Below, piece by piece: positions 18,436 through 27,573 of a DNA stretch of 64,000 nt; the stretch's first letter is position 1; each line of letters opens with the position of its first letter. The position numbers and the translations under genes are program-made. The stretch covers positions 115,535 through 179,534 of the forward strand of contig JACRKC010000073.1 of assembly GCA_016235555.1 (NCBI GenBank), written 5' to 3'. The notes under the pieces are model-generated. The model did no database searches, had not been told where the DNA came from, and worked only from the letters and a program-made list of their open reading frames with translations. This DNA comes from Verrucomicrobiota bacterium. Lineage in GTDB: Bacteria; Verrucomicrobiota; Verrucomicrobiia; Opitutales; Opitutaceae.

Positions 18436-20205
18436 TCAGCGCACGATCACTTCGAGTTCCTCCAGGTAGGGCACCGCCGCGCGTTTCACCGCGCGGTGGA
18501 CGATGATGCCGAGGACGTTGTCGCCCCGGAAGTGCCGCCAATCGGCCAGCTGGATTTCATAGTGCATTCCCGGCAGCCCCGCCGCGGCGACGTCCAACTG
18601 TGTCGGCCGCACGGCCGGGAGGGGCACCGGCCGGCAGTTCAAATCGAATTCGACCTGATCCGCCGGCTCCAGGTGGAAGATGCGGAAGCGCACGAGTGCG
18701 TTTACCGCGCGACCGTCGCGACCGTCCGCCATGCGGAACCGATAGGTCTGGCGCACGCCCGTGTCTTCCGGGGGGAACCGTAAAATCTGCGTTGTGAGCG
18801 TGCCGAGCGGGCTCTGCCCCTGGCCATACCACGCATAGTTGCGACTCGGTGGCGCGGGAATCGCCGCCCATTTGAACAGCGGCAGAAAATGGTAGCAGCG
18901 CTCCTCGCGCTCCATCGCCGGGCGGTCGAGCGCCGCGTTCATCCACGACCACAGCCGCTCGTGCTGCGCCCGCGCGAGTTCGGGCGTCGCCCCGAGCTTG
19001 CCGGCGTTCACGCCCATTTTCGTGCCCACGTTCCAGAAACCGATGCCATCGGCGCCCCACGCGTAAAAGTTGCCCGCGATCGCGCGCGCCTCCGCCGGCG
19101 TCATCAGCATGCCGCTGTAGCTGTCGCGGACCTGCGCCAGGCCGCGCCCGGTGATTTTCGGCGGCCCGCTCCACGTCCCGCCGATCATGTCGCCCATCGA
19201 CACGAGCAATTGCGTGCGGCCCGTGGTGAACCGCGCAAACTCCTCCACGGCGAGTTGCGGAGTCGATTCGTTGAACGGGCTCGCGATCACGTAGTCGATC
19301 CAGCCGTCCCGCACCCACGTCTCCACGTCGACGCCCGCGAGCCAGCATTCGCGGAGCCCCTCGGGCACGCGCACGCCCAGCACCGGCCGCTTCGCCCCGC
19401 GGCCCGCGGCGGCCCGGTCAAGCTCGGCGCGCACGCGGCCGACGAATTCCGTCATGACCGGCGCCTTCACCGCGCCCTGGTCGCGCGGAAAATGTTTCGC
19501 CCAGCGCACGAAGTTCAATTCCACCCCGTCGAGTTCGGGCCGCCCGGCGAGTTCCCGGATGATCGCCATGCGGTGCTCGCGCACCGCGGGGATCGAGTAG
19601 TCCAGCGCGGTCTCGTTCTCCCGCAGGTCCGGCTGCCGGATCACCCACTCGGGATGCTCCAGCGTCACGCGCGGGCAGAGCGGTTCGTCGAACGCGATGC
19701 GCCGGTGGTGGGTGTCCGACATTCGCACCCCCGCCAGCACTTCGAGGCCGCGCGGCCGCAACGCCGCGGAAACCACGCGCAACACATCCGTGCCCTCCTG
19801 CCGCAGCGCCCGGATCGCGCGCGTCATGTTGCGGTCGATTTCCAGTTTCATCTTCGACAGGTCGTCGCCGAAGCGCTCGCCGTAAACTTCGCCGGCCTTC
19901 GAATCATACAGACAGATGTCGGGCAGCGCCGCGTCCTGCACGTAGGTGGTGATCGGCACGTGCGTGGTTTCGCGGGTGACCCACTCGCGCAGGAAGGAAA
20001 CGGTGCCCGTCGCGGGCGCTTCATACAGGCTCTGCGTGTCGGCCGCGTAGGCGGTGCGCCCCCGCTCTGGTGCCGCCACCAGCGCGCAGCCGCTCAGCAG
20101 CAGCGCGGGCGCGAGCCGGCGTAACAACGCGAACCGGTCCGGTGGACGCAGGCGCCAAGCGTGATTTTCGGCCAAGGGGCCCATGGGCGGATTGCCAAAA
20201 CACAT
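18436..20205 (-). CDS. Putative glycoside hydrolase (TIM-barrel-like), lipoprotein
   Basis: The start at 20205 gives 589 residues (an ATG at 20184 is an alternative). The N-terminus ends in a lipobox-like APALLLSGC, so it is probably anchored as a lipoprotein. The central part reads like a TIM barrel: ITTYVQDAALPDICLYDS, DVLRVVSAALRPRGLEVLAG, LDGVELNFVRWAKHF, WVRDGWIDYVIASPFNES and NFYAWGADGIGFWNVG. The C-terminal 150 residues form a beta domain. It resembles glycosidase-like proteins of Planctomycetota and Verrucomicrobiota, but I cannot assign a GH family. It is first in an operon with the downstream propeller protein and diverges from the GntR-type regulator, which probably controls it. 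Confidence 0.7.
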   Translation of the reverse strand: MCFGNPPMGPLAENHAWRLRPPDRFALLRRLAPALLLSGCALVAAPERGRTAYAADTQSLYEAPATGTVSFLREWVTRETTHVPITTYVQDAALPDICLYDSKAGEVYGERFGDDLSKMKLEIDRNMTRAIRALRQEGTDVLRVVSAALRPRGLEVLAGVRMSDTHHRRIAFDEPLCPRVTLEHPEWVIRQPDLRENETALDYSIPAVREHRMAIIRELAGRPELDGVELNFVRWAKHFPRDQGAVKAPVMTEFVGRVRAELDRAAAGRGAKRPVLGVRVPEGLRECWLAGVDVETWVRDGWIDYVIASPFNESTPQLAVEEFARFTTGRTQLLVSMGDMIGGTWSGPPKITGRGLAQVRDSYSGMLMTPAEARAIAGNFYAWGADGIGFWNVGTKMGVNAGKLGATPELARAQHERLWSWMNAALDRPAMEREERCYHFLPLFKWAAIPAPPSRNYAWYGQGQSPLGTLTTQILRFPPEDTGVRQTYRFRMADGRDGRAVNALVRFRIFHLEPADQVEFDLNCRPVPLPAVRPTQLDVAAAGLPGMHYEIQLADWRHFRGDNVLGIIVHRAVKRAAVPYLEELEVIVR

Positions 20206-20270
20206 TCCATCATCCGGAACCAATTCAATCCACTGGTCACCCGCGCTGCCCAGCGCCGCGAGGGCGTCGG

Positions 20271-20359
20271 GAAAGGCAGGGCCCGACCTGCGGGCGGGCC
20301 GAACGCCGTGCCGCGATCCGAGCACAGAACGGCCGGCCCGGAGGTCCAGCCCTGCTTTC
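20271..20359. repeat. Palindromic repeat, family R2, intergenic copy
   Basis: The arms are GAAAGGCAGGGCCCGACCTG and CGGAGGTCCAGCCCTGCTTTC, imperfect inverted repeats of about 28 bp with a 25-30 bp centre. It lies in the divergent gap between the putative glycosidase and the regulator. Apart from this element I see nothing definite in that 300-bp gap. Confidence 0.75.
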
Positions 20360-20504
20360 GAACAATCTGGTCGACGCCCGCTGAAACCCGGTGCGGCGAC
20401 CTCGCGATTGCGCGCCCATCGCACCGAGCTTGGCGATTTCATGCAAGTTGCCCAAGCTCGCCGCCGCCCCAAGCATTGCGACCCCGAACCACCGGTAACT
20501 TTTC

Positions 20505-21599
20505 ATGAGCAGCAAGCCAGGCCATCTCGTCATCCCGGAGCGCACCTACCTGTCGACGCAGGCCGCCACCACACTGCGCCGGGCGATCGAAGAGGGCCGC
20601 TGGCGCGAGTTCCTGCCGAGCGAGCGGCGACTGTGCAGCCTGCTGCGCGTCAGCCGCCCGACGATTCGCGCCGCGGTCCACCTGCTCGCCGAGGAGGGCT
20701 GGCTGAAAGTCCAGCAGGGCCGGCGCAGCCGGTTGCTGGCCGGCCGGAAAAGTCGCCGCGCCCAGCGGAGCCGGCTCGTGGTGCTCGTCTCCACCCAGCC
20801 GGTGTCGCGCTGGCCTCAGTCGATCTACCACAGCATCACCGAAATGCGGGTCCACTTGACCGAGCAGGGCTTCGCCACGGAATTCCTGCTCTGCCAGGCG
20901 CGCAGCACCACTGCGCAATGCCAGAAAATCGAGACCTTCCTGGGCGAAAATCCCGTGCTTTGCTGGGTCCTCCTGTCGGTGCCGAAGGACTTGCAGCTGT
21001 GGTTTTCCGCCCAGCGCCTGCCCGCACTGGTGGTCGGCACCTGCCATCCAGGAGTAAGCCTGCCATCGCTCGACATCGACTACCGCGCCGTATGCCGCCA
21101 CGCCGCGGGCCTGTTTCTTTCCAAAGGACACCGGCGTCTCGCGTTGATCGTGCGGGACTCGGACAGGGCGGGCGACCTCGCCAGCGAGGAGGGATTCTGC
21201 GATGCCGTGGCGCATCATGATGCCTGCGACCAAGCGCGCGCGCGGGTCGTCCGCCACAATGGCACCGTGCAGCACCTCCACCTCCGGCTCGACGATCTGT
21301 TCAACGGCCCCCAGCCACCCACGGCGCTGCTGGTGGCCCAGCCGCAGCACACCATCCGCGTCCTCACCTATCTGGCCAGACGTGGGCTCACGGTGCCGGG
21401 CCAGGTTTCGCTGATCGGTCGCGACCGGGAACTGCTCTTCGACGACGCGATCGCCCAATACAAATACGACGGAGATGCGTTCGGCCGCCAGCTTTCGCAC
21501 CTGATGCTCCAGATGGTCGGTCAGGGCTGCCTTGCGCCGGTGCCGACGCTGGTCTTCCCGACCTACCACCCCGCCGATACGGTCCGGGCGCTCCGCTGA
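20505..21599 (+). CDS. GntR-type HTH regulator with LacI-like sensor domain
   Basis: The 364-residue protein has an N-terminal winged helix of the GntR type (about residues 20-80: LRRAIEEGRWREFLPSERRL, SRPTIRAAVHLLAEEGWL) followed by a periplasmic-binding-protein-like domain (about residues 88-364: LVVLVSTQPV; FLSKGHRRLALIVRDSDRAG; PTALLVAQPQHTIRVLTYL; GLTVPGQVSLIG). Such regulators sense sugars or metabolites and usually repress neighbouring catabolic genes. It diverges from the glycosidase operon, the most likely target. Its 3' end overlaps the convergent PQ-loop gene by 37 bp. Confidence 0.85.
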   Translation: MSSKPGHLVIPERTYLSTQAATTLRRAIEEGRWREFLPSERRLCSLLRVSRPTIRAAVHLLAEEGWLKVQQGRRSRLLAGRKSRRAQRSRLVVLVSTQPVSRWPQSIYHSITEMRVHLTEQGFATEFLLCQARSTTAQCQKIETFLGENPVLCWVLLSVPKDLQLWFSAQRLPALVVGTCHPGVSLPSLDIDYRAVCRHAAGLFLSKGHRRLALIVRDSDRAGDLASEEGFCDAVAHHDACDQARARVVRHNGTVQHLHLRLDDLFNGPQPPTALLVAQPQHTIRVLTYLARRGLTVPGQVSLIGRDRELLFDDAIAQYKYDGDAFGRQLSHLMLQMVGQGCLAPVPTLVFPTYHPADTVRALR

Positions 21600-21961
21600 G
21601 ACTCTTCCAGCTCCCCGGCCACGGCGGCGGTCCGGAGTTCCGGCGCGAGCCTTCGAGGCCTGCTCTCCACCAGGATCGCGGCCGTGGCGCTTGAGGCGGC
21701 AGACGCACGATACCCCCACACCGCCAGCGCCACGATCACGAAGTCCAGCACCGCCGTCAGCAGCATCCCGACGATGGCCTGCCATTCGCCGTAGCGCTCC
21801 GCGTAGAAGTAGATCCCGAGGTTCGCAAAGCCGAACAGCAACCAAGTCGACACACTCACGCCCGCCGCCGAACGCTGGCGCACGATGCGCACGAGTTGGA
21901 CCAGGGTGGCCGCGGGAAACACGACGGCGGGAAGGATGCCGGCAATTTGATTGATGGTCAT
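21563..21961 (-). CDS. Small PQ-loop/MtN3-like membrane protein
   Basis: The start at 21961 gives 132 residues with three hydrophobic segments (IAGILPAVVFPAATLVQLV; VSTWLLFGFANLGIYFY; IVGMLLTAVLDFVIVALAVW), the layout of a single PQ-loop or SemiSWEET-type half-transporter. The C-terminal 40 residues are polar and less typical. SemiSWEETs dimerise to move sugars. Sugar transport here is an inference from the fold-like pattern and the context. The gene overlaps the regulator's end by 37 bp in convergent orientation. Confidence 0.6.
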   Translation of the reverse strand: MTINQIAGILPAVVFPAATLVQLVRIVRQRSAAGVSVSTWLLFGFANLGIYFYAERYGEWQAIVGMLLTAVLDFVIVALAVWGYRASAASSATAAILVESRPRRLAPELRTAAVAGELEESQRSARTVSAGW

Positions 21962-22001
21962 GAGGGGTCGCGATCCACGCCACCGCCGTGCGGCCCGCCG
22001 G

Positions 22002-22065
22002 TGGTGGCAGCACGAGGGATCGAACCTCAGCGGGGCTATCATCCCGCGTCGCACAAGACGCTGCC
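22002..22065 (-). tRNA. tRNA-like element or truncated tRNA relic (64 nt)
   Basis: Read on the minus strand, the ends GGCAGCG and TGCTGCC pair as a 7-bp acceptor (one G-U) and are followed by an encoded ACCA. The T arm (TGAGG-TTCGATC-CCTCG) is canonical. The middle forms only one GCGGG/CCCGC stem with an 8-nt loop, there is no variable loop, and the D region has 11 nt with no stem. At 64 nt it is too short for a normal tRNA. It may be a deletion derivative, an attachment-site relic or a tRNA-like structure. Confidence 0.4.
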
Positions 22066-22182
22066 AGAACCGGCGGGGCGCGCCACGGGAGCGGCGACGT
22101 TCCGTCGTGCCCTCATCCTAGCCGCGGCCGACGGCGCGCTCTGCGCACGCCTTGGCAATTCGCACGCGTGCCTTGCTCCGCC

Positions 22183-23529
22183 TCACGCCTTCGCCGCACG
22201 GATCATCGCCGCCGCACTGCGCTCCACATCGCCGTCGGTCGTCGCCCATGACGACACGCTGATGCGCATCGCCGTCCGCCCCTGCCACACGGTCACACCC
22301 GCCCAGCACGTGCCCTCCGCCTGGATCGCTTCGATCACCTGCCTGGTCCGGTCCGCCTCGCCAAACGCCACCAGCACTTGATTCAGCACCACCTCGTTCA
22401 ATATCTCGCAACCCGCCGCCGACAGCCTGGCCGCGAACCGCCGCGCTTGCGCGCAATTCCGCTCCACCAACTCCGCCACGCCCGCCCGCCCGAGCGTGCG
22501 CAGCGCCGCCCACACCTCCACGCCGCGCGCACGTCGCGAGAGCTCCGGCGTGAAGTCCGCCGGATTGCGCTGCGCGCTCTGCGTCGGCAGATATTCGGCC
22601 GTGATCGCCATCGCCGCCTGCAACGCGTGCGGATCGCGGACAAACGCGAGGCCGGAATCATAGGGCACATTGAGCCATTTGTGGGCGTCAGTTGCCCATG
22701 AGTCGGCGTCCGCGATGCCGGCTGCGAGGTGCGCACGCGACGGCGCCGCCGCCGCCCACAATCCGAATGCACCGTCGACATGCACCCACGCGCCCGCCGC
22801 CTGGACGCGCCGGCAGATCTCTCCCGTCGGATCGAACGCCCCCGTGTTCACATTCCCCGCCTGCACGCACACGATCGTCGGGCCGGCGATGGCCGGCAGG
22901 CAGTCCGCGCGCAGGCGACCCTGCTCGTCCACCGGCACCTTGACGACGCGGGTCCGGCCGAGGCCGAGCAGCCCGAGCGACTTCGTCACCGACGGGTGCG
23001 CCTCCGCGCCCACGATGACCGTGATGGGCGGGGCACCGAAGAGGCCGTCGGCCTCGACGTTCCAACCCACGCGCTTCAGCACGGCGTGTCGCGCCGCCGC
23101 CAACGCGCAAAAATTCGCCACCGTCGCACCGGTCACAAACGCCGCGCCGCGTCCCGCCGGCAGCCCCAGCAAGTCGACCAGCCATCGCAAGGCGACCGCC
23201 TCGACGTGCGCCGTCCCGGGCGTCGCACGATAGAGCGCGCTGTTCTGGTCCCACGCGCCGGCGATCCAGTTGGCTCCGAGTGCCACGGGGAGCGAACCGC
23301 CGATGACAAAGCCGAAGAAGCGCGATCCCGCCATCGCCATCGTCGCCGGCGAACCCACTTCGTCGAGCAGCCGCAGGGTCTCCCGCGCGTCGCCCGGTCC
23401 TTCAGGCAACGGCTCGTCGAACCCGCACAGTCCAGCGATCGCCGCCTGCGACGGTGCGACGGCGCGCGTGGGCAGGCTTTCGAGATAACGGATGGCACGA
23501 GTCGCGGCGTCGGAGAGCGTGGAGTGCAT
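22183..23529 (-). CDS. PLP-dependent decarboxylase (group II, aromatic amino acid/Glu type)
   Basis: The 448-residue protein is a fold-type I PLP enzyme of the pyridoxal-dependent decarboxylase family. GAAFVTGATVANFCAL (about residues 128-143) is the phosphate-binding turn, VHVDGAFGLW carries the Asp that contacts the pyridine nitrogen, and SWATDAHKWLNVPYDSG (about residues 283-299) holds the Schiff-base Lys (HKW). It could decarboxylate an aromatic or acidic amino acid; the substrate cannot be told from these motifs. It stands alone between the tRNA-like element and the PL22-like gene. Confidence 0.85.
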   Translation of the reverse strand: MHSTLSDAATRAIRYLESLPTRAVAPSQAAIAGLCGFDEPLPEGPGDARETLRLLDEVGSPATMAMAGSRFFGFVIGGSLPVALGANWIAGAWDQNSALYRATPGTAHVEAVALRWLVDLLGLPAGRGAAFVTGATVANFCALAAARHAVLKRVGWNVEADGLFGAPPITVIVGAEAHPSVTKSLGLLGLGRTRVVKVPVDEQGRLRADCLPAIAGPTIVCVQAGNVNTGAFDPTGEICRRVQAAGAWVHVDGAFGLWAAAAPSRAHLAAGIADADSWATDAHKWLNVPYDSGLAFVRDPHALQAAMAITAEYLPTQSAQRNPADFTPELSRRARGVEVWAALRTLGRAGVAELVERNCAQARRFAARLSAAGCEILNEVVLNQVLVAFGEADRTRQVIEAIQAEGTCWAGVTVWQGRTAMRISVSSWATTDGDVERSAAAMIRAAKA

Positions 23530-23619
23530 GACGCGGTTTTGCCCTTACGCACCGCCGCCCGCAATGCCCGTGCGGCTGTGCCGGCGCGTTTGCCACGCCG
23601 CTGCGCGCGCGTCGTGCGC

Positions 23620-25098
23620 CTACGGCACTCGCTTCGAATCATAGGTCCGCGCGAGCCACGCCTTCGGCACCGGGATCACGCAGATGTTCATCGAACGATT
23701 GTCGTCCGCGAGCAGCGCGGACTGGATCTGAATCCTGGTGCCGTCGGCGTTGAAGGTCGGATGCGGGTGATCCTGCGCGCTCGGTTTGTGCCCCGTCGAA
23801 AGCAGGATCATCTCGCCGGTGTGCCGATCGATCAGGTAAACGCCCCGCGAAAAATCATCACCCACCGCCCAGCGGCCATCAGCCGACCCGTTGACATGCC
23901 ACAACCCGCTGCCGGATTTGGTCTGTCCCGCAAGGTGCATTTCGCGGGTGCGGAGATTGACGATCGCAAGGCCGGTCGGGTGCTCGCGGGTGGCGGAATT
24001 GCCCCACCCTTGGTCGGGCGCGCCGGGCTTGCGGTGGCCCATGATCGCGAGCGCGACTTCGTCTTTCGTGATCACGGCCTCATGCGTGACCCACTCGTAG
24101 TCGGCCTCGGGATAGAGCGGACGGAGCCCCGTGCCGTCCGCCATCACGGTCCATGTGCGTTGCGGCGCCTTGCCGCCGGTCTCCCAGCAGAAAACAATTT
24201 CGCCCGGCACCCACGGATTCGTCTGCACGTGGCCGATCTGAAAACCAACCGCCACGATGAACTTAATCTCACCCGTCGTGAGGTTCATGCTCGCGAGCCC
24301 GGCCGGCCCGGCGCCCATCCCACGCGGACCGTAACGCTCGGCGATCTTCGTGCCCGCGGGCAGCTTCGACGCGAGGTCCGGCCCCGACACCCGAAAATAC
24401 GCCACGTCCTCGCTGGCATCGAGCGCCATGTCGCCGCCCGCGCGCATCTCGGCCGGCACCGTGCCGCAGACGCGCTCATACGCCGCGCCGTCCTTCAGCG
24501 TGCCCACCTCGCTGTCGGCCAGCAGCGTCGCCAGATTGACCTCGACGATTTGCAACGGTCCGCGCGGTCCGCCCCGTCCGCCGCCGCCACCCCCACCCGC
24601 GCTGCCTCCGCGTGCGCCCTCCGGCACGCCGGCTGCCGCCTGCGCCGCGGCGGCGGCAGCGGCCTGCGCAGCCGTGGCCGCCGCATCGGCTTGTGGCGTC
24701 GGCGCGGCCCCACGTCCGCGTCCACCGCCGCTCGGATCGCGCATGACATAGAGTTTCATCGAGCGGCGCGCGATGCACAGCATGCCGGTGTAGCCCTTGT
24801 CGGTCACCTGCACCATCACGCCGGTCTCCTCGTTCACCGCCATCGCCTGGCCCGGCACGCGACTCGATCGAAAGATGATCCACCGGCCATCCGCCGTCCA
24901 CTGGTTGTGCGTCTGGTAGATCTTCGAATCGCCGGCCGGCGTGCTGGTGAGAAAAGTCAGCGGCACGCCCGTCACCGGGTCGTGCACGATTTTCTTTTCG
25001 GACGGGAAACGTCGGCCGATCTGCGCGACCGCCGGCACACACATCACCAGCGCGACGACCGTCGCCGGGAACCACTTCAAGAGCGGGGATGGTTTCAT
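23620..25098 (-). CDS. Oligogalacturonate lyase-like (PL22-type) propeller protein, exported
   Basis: The 492-residue protein has a signal peptide (FPATVVALVMCVPAVAQ) and a seven-bladed propeller with the PL22-like opening IGRRFPSEKKIVHDPVTG, HNQWTADGRWIIFRSSR and, near the end, HPHPTFNADGTRIQIQSA. PL22 enzymes split unsaturated oligogalacturonides. The CE8 pectinesterase gene only 0.8 kb away supports pectin use. A low-complexity Ala/Gly/Pro insert of about 60 residues (about 125-185) sits between blades and is absent from classical PL22 enzymes. The catalytic His and Mn ligands were not checked individually. A non-catalytic WD40-like role is possible. Confidence 0.7.
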   Translation of the reverse strand: MKPSPLLKWFPATVVALVMCVPAVAQIGRRFPSEKKIVHDPVTGVPLTFLTSTPAGDSKIYQTHNQWTADGRWIIFRSSRVPGQAMAVNEETGVMVQVTDKGYTGMLCIARRSMKLYVMRDPSGGGRGRGAAPTPQADAAATAAQAAAAAAAQAAAGVPEGARGGSAGGGGGGGRGGPRGPLQIVEVNLATLLADSEVGTLKDGAAYERVCGTVPAEMRAGGDMALDASEDVAYFRVSGPDLASKLPAGTKIAERYGPRGMGAGPAGLASMNLTTGEIKFIVAVGFQIGHVQTNPWVPGEIVFCWETGGKAPQRTWTVMADGTGLRPLYPEADYEWVTHEAVITKDEVALAIMGHRKPGAPDQGWGNSATREHPTGLAIVNLRTREMHLAGQTKSGSGLWHVNGSADGRWAVGDDFSRGVYLIDRHTGEMILLSTGHKPSAQDHPHPTFNADGTRIQIQSALLADDNRSMNICVIPVPKAWLARTYDSKRVP

Positions 25099-25233
25099 GG
25101 GGTAAAATCACTGAACCGCCGACCGCACCGGCATAGCCGCAGCGTCGCGTCGTGAAAGCGGCGCGAATTCGGACGGTCATCCCGCCGCACTCGCTTCTCG
25201 CCGCCCGCCCGCGATTCCGCCATTTCACTCCCC

Positions 25234-25848
25234 ATGCCCTCCCCCACCGATCCGCGCGTCGACGCCTACATTGCGAAGGCCGCTCCTTTCGCCCAGCCCA
25301 TTCTCCGGCACCTTCGGAAACTCGTGCATCAAGCATGCCCCGAGGTGGCGGAAGACATCAAGTGGGGGATGCCCAGCTTCATTTACGCCGGCAAGATCCT
25401 CTGCGGCACGGCCGCCTTCAAGCAGCACGCCACCTTCGGCTTCTGGCATCAGGAAATGGCAAAGATCATCCAGCAAGACCGCGGCACCGTGGAGGGCGCG
25501 ATGGGCTTGCTGGGTCGCATCACGAGCCTCGCCGATCTGCCCGCAGACAAACAGTTGCTCGCTTACATCAAAAAAGCCGCCGCGCTGACCGCCTCCGGCC
25601 AGCCCGCGCGCGTGCGCTCCGTCAAACCCAAGCCCGCACTCCCCGTCCCCGCCGATCTCGCCGCCGCGCTCAAGGGCAACAAAAAGGCCGCCGCCACCTG
25701 GGCGACCTTCCCACCCGGTTGCCGCCGCGAATACCTCGAGTGGGTCACCGAGGCGAAGCGCCCCGCGACGCGCGCCACACGCGTCGCCACCACGCTCGAG
25801 TGGCTGGCTGCGGGCAAACGTCGCAACTGGAAATACGAAAACTGCTGA
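25234..25848 (+). CDS. DUF1801/YdeI-type protein
   Basis: The 204-residue protein carries an N-terminal DUF1801 domain (HLRKLVHQACPEVAEDIKWG, KQHATFGFWHQ) of the YdhG/YobT fold and a C-terminal bacteriocin-protection YdeI/OmpD-associated domain (PADLAAALKGNKKAAATWAT, CRREYLEWVTEAKRPATRATR). Two-domain proteins of this length are common in soil and aquatic bacteria. The biochemical role is not known. It lies 9 bp upstream of the pectinesterase gene, so it may be co-transcribed with it. Confidence 0.82.
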   Translation: MPSPTDPRVDAYIAKAAPFAQPILRHLRKLVHQACPEVAEDIKWGMPSFIYAGKILCGTAAFKQHATFGFWHQEMAKIIQQDRGTVEGAMGLLGRITSLADLPADKQLLAYIKKAAALTASGQPARVRSVKPKPALPVPADLAAALKGNKKAAATWATFPPGCRREYLEWVTEAKRPATRATRVATTLEWLAAGKRRNWKYENC

Positions 25849-25857
25849 ATCCCTCTC

Positions 25858-27351
25858 ATGCGCCGAAACTCCGTCACCGTCCTGCTCGCATTTTTCCTCG
25901 TCGCACGCCCCTGGCTGGCCGCCGCGGAACTCCCGTTCGCGCCCACCGCCGCCAACACCTTTCCGCCACCCGGCGCGACCAGCGTGTGCCCCGACACACC
26001 GCTGCGCCTCACGCTCTCCGCTCCCGCCAAAGCCGGCGCCGCGGGCAAACTCGTCGTGCACGACGCCGCCAACGGCACCGCGGTCGCCACCATCGACCTC
26101 GCCCAGCCCGTCGCGACCCAGTCCATCGGCGGACTCGCCAACTACAACTACTACACCGCGATTTTCGCCGACCGCCAGGTCTCACTCCACCTCCCCCACG
26201 GCGCCCTCGCCTACGGCAAAACCTACTACGTCACGCTCGACGCCGGCGCCATCACCGTCGGCGACGACACCATTGCCGCGCTGCGCGCGCCGACCGCGTG
26301 GCGCTTCACCACCAAGTCCGCCCCGCCCGCCCGCGGCACCACGCGCGTCACGATCGCCGCCGACGGCACCGGCGATTTTTGCACCGTGCAAGGCGCGATC
26401 GACTTCGTGCCCGACGGCAACGCCACGCCCACCACCCTCTTCGTGCGCCGCGGCACCTACACGGAGATCGTTTTCGTCACCAACAAGCACGCGCTCACCC
26501 TCCTCGGCGAGGACCGCAAGTCCACGGTCATCGCCTACCCCAACAACGACAAGTTCAACAACAACTCCGCCGGCAATCCCTTCGGCGGTCCCTCGCCCGA
26601 TCCCGCCGCCGCCACCCTCGCCGCCGGTCCGATCTACCGCCGCGGCATGTTCACCGCCCACCGCTGCACCGACCTCACGATCGCCAACCTCACGCTCCGC
26701 AACACCACGCCGCACGGCGGCTCGCAGGCCGAGGCCATCATCCTCAACGGCACCACCACCGCCCGCGCCATCCTCAAGGAGGTCGATCTCTACAGCTTTC
26801 AGGACACGCTCCAGATCAACGGCCAGGCCTACCTCGCCCACTGCTACCTCGAGGGCGACGTCGATTTCATGTGGGGCACCGGCCCGTGCTTCTGGGAAGA
26901 CTGCCACGCGCGCTCCCTCCGCACCGGCGCCTACTACACGCAGATCCGCAACCCGCCCACGAACCACGGCTACGTCTACCTGCGCTGCACGTTCGACGGC
27001 GCCCCGGGCGTGACGGGCAATTTCCTCACGCGCGTGGAGCCATCGCGCTTCCCCGCCAGCGAGGTCGTGTTGCTCGACTGCACGCTCACCGACGCCGTGA
27101 GCCCCATCGGCTGGCAACTGCAAGCCGCCCGCGGCGGCGCGATGGGCGACACCACGCGCCTGCATTTCTGGGAAGCCAACAGCCGCAACGCCGCCGCCCG
27201 CCCGATCGACGCCAGCCAGCGCCTCGCCGTCTCCCGTCAACTCAGCCCCGCCACCGGCGATACGAAGCTGATCGCCGACTACCGCGATCCGACCTTCGTG
27301 CTCGGCGGGAATTGGAATCCGCGCGCTGCGCCGATCTTCACGCGCCCGTAG
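25858..27351 (+). CDS. Pectinesterase (CE8) with N-terminal Ig-like domain, exported
   Basis: The 497-residue protein begins with a signal peptide (VTVLLAFFLVARPWLAAAE), then a beta-sandwich (about residues 25-155, FPPPGATSVCPDTPLRLTL, resembling bacterial Ig-like Big_5), then a CE8 right-handed parallel beta-helix. Catalytic landmarks are AIILNGTTTARA, YSFQDTLQINGQAYL (first catalytic Asp) and CYLEGDVDFMWGTG (second Asp), near residues 300-345. The enzyme removes methyl esters from pectin, exposing galacturonate for lyases such as the PL22-like neighbour. The 400-bp gap that follows holds two inverted-repeat elements. Confidence 0.9.
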   Translation: MRRNSVTVLLAFFLVARPWLAAAELPFAPTAANTFPPPGATSVCPDTPLRLTLSAPAKAGAAGKLVVHDAANGTAVATIDLAQPVATQSIGGLANYNYYTAIFADRQVSLHLPHGALAYGKTYYVTLDAGAITVGDDTIAALRAPTAWRFTTKSAPPARGTTRVTIAADGTGDFCTVQGAIDFVPDGNATPTTLFVRRGTYTEIVFVTNKHALTLLGEDRKSTVIAYPNNDKFNNNSAGNPFGGPSPDPAAATLAAGPIYRRGMFTAHRCTDLTIANLTLRNTTPHGGSQAEAIILNGTTTARAILKEVDLYSFQDTLQINGQAYLAHCYLEGDVDFMWGTGPCFWEDCHARSLRTGAYYTQIRNPPTNHGYVYLRCTFDGAPGVTGNFLTRVEPSRFPASEVVLLDCTLTDAVSPIGWQLQAARGGAMGDTTRLHFWEANSRNAAARPIDASQRLAVSRQLSPATGDTKLIADYRDPTFVLGGNWNPRAAPIFTRP

Positions 27352-27387
27352 GCCGCTCGTGCCAGGCCGGCTGAAGCCGTGGCGGTC

Positions 27388-27457
27388 GTAGCGGAAAGCG
27401 TGAGCTGTTCGCCCAAACGCGGGCCAAATCCCGCGAAAACCTCACGGTTTCCGCTAC
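27388..27457. repeat. Short inverted-repeat element
   Basis: GTAGCGGAAAGCGTGAG and CTCACGGTTTCCGCTAC form 17-bp arms with one mismatch around a 36-bp centre. Flanking GTGGCGG and CCGCCAC extend the pairing. It lies just after the pectinesterase gene and could act as a transcription-ending hairpin or be a repeat element. Confidence 0.55.
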
Positions 27458-27573
27458 ACTTCGCGCGGCTGCCTCCGGGACGCCGCCACCGTGGAAGCCA
27501 CGGCAGGAGTTGATACGCCACCCTTGGCATCTTGAGTCGGAATGCCGCATCAACCCGCCACCGATGGCGCGGT

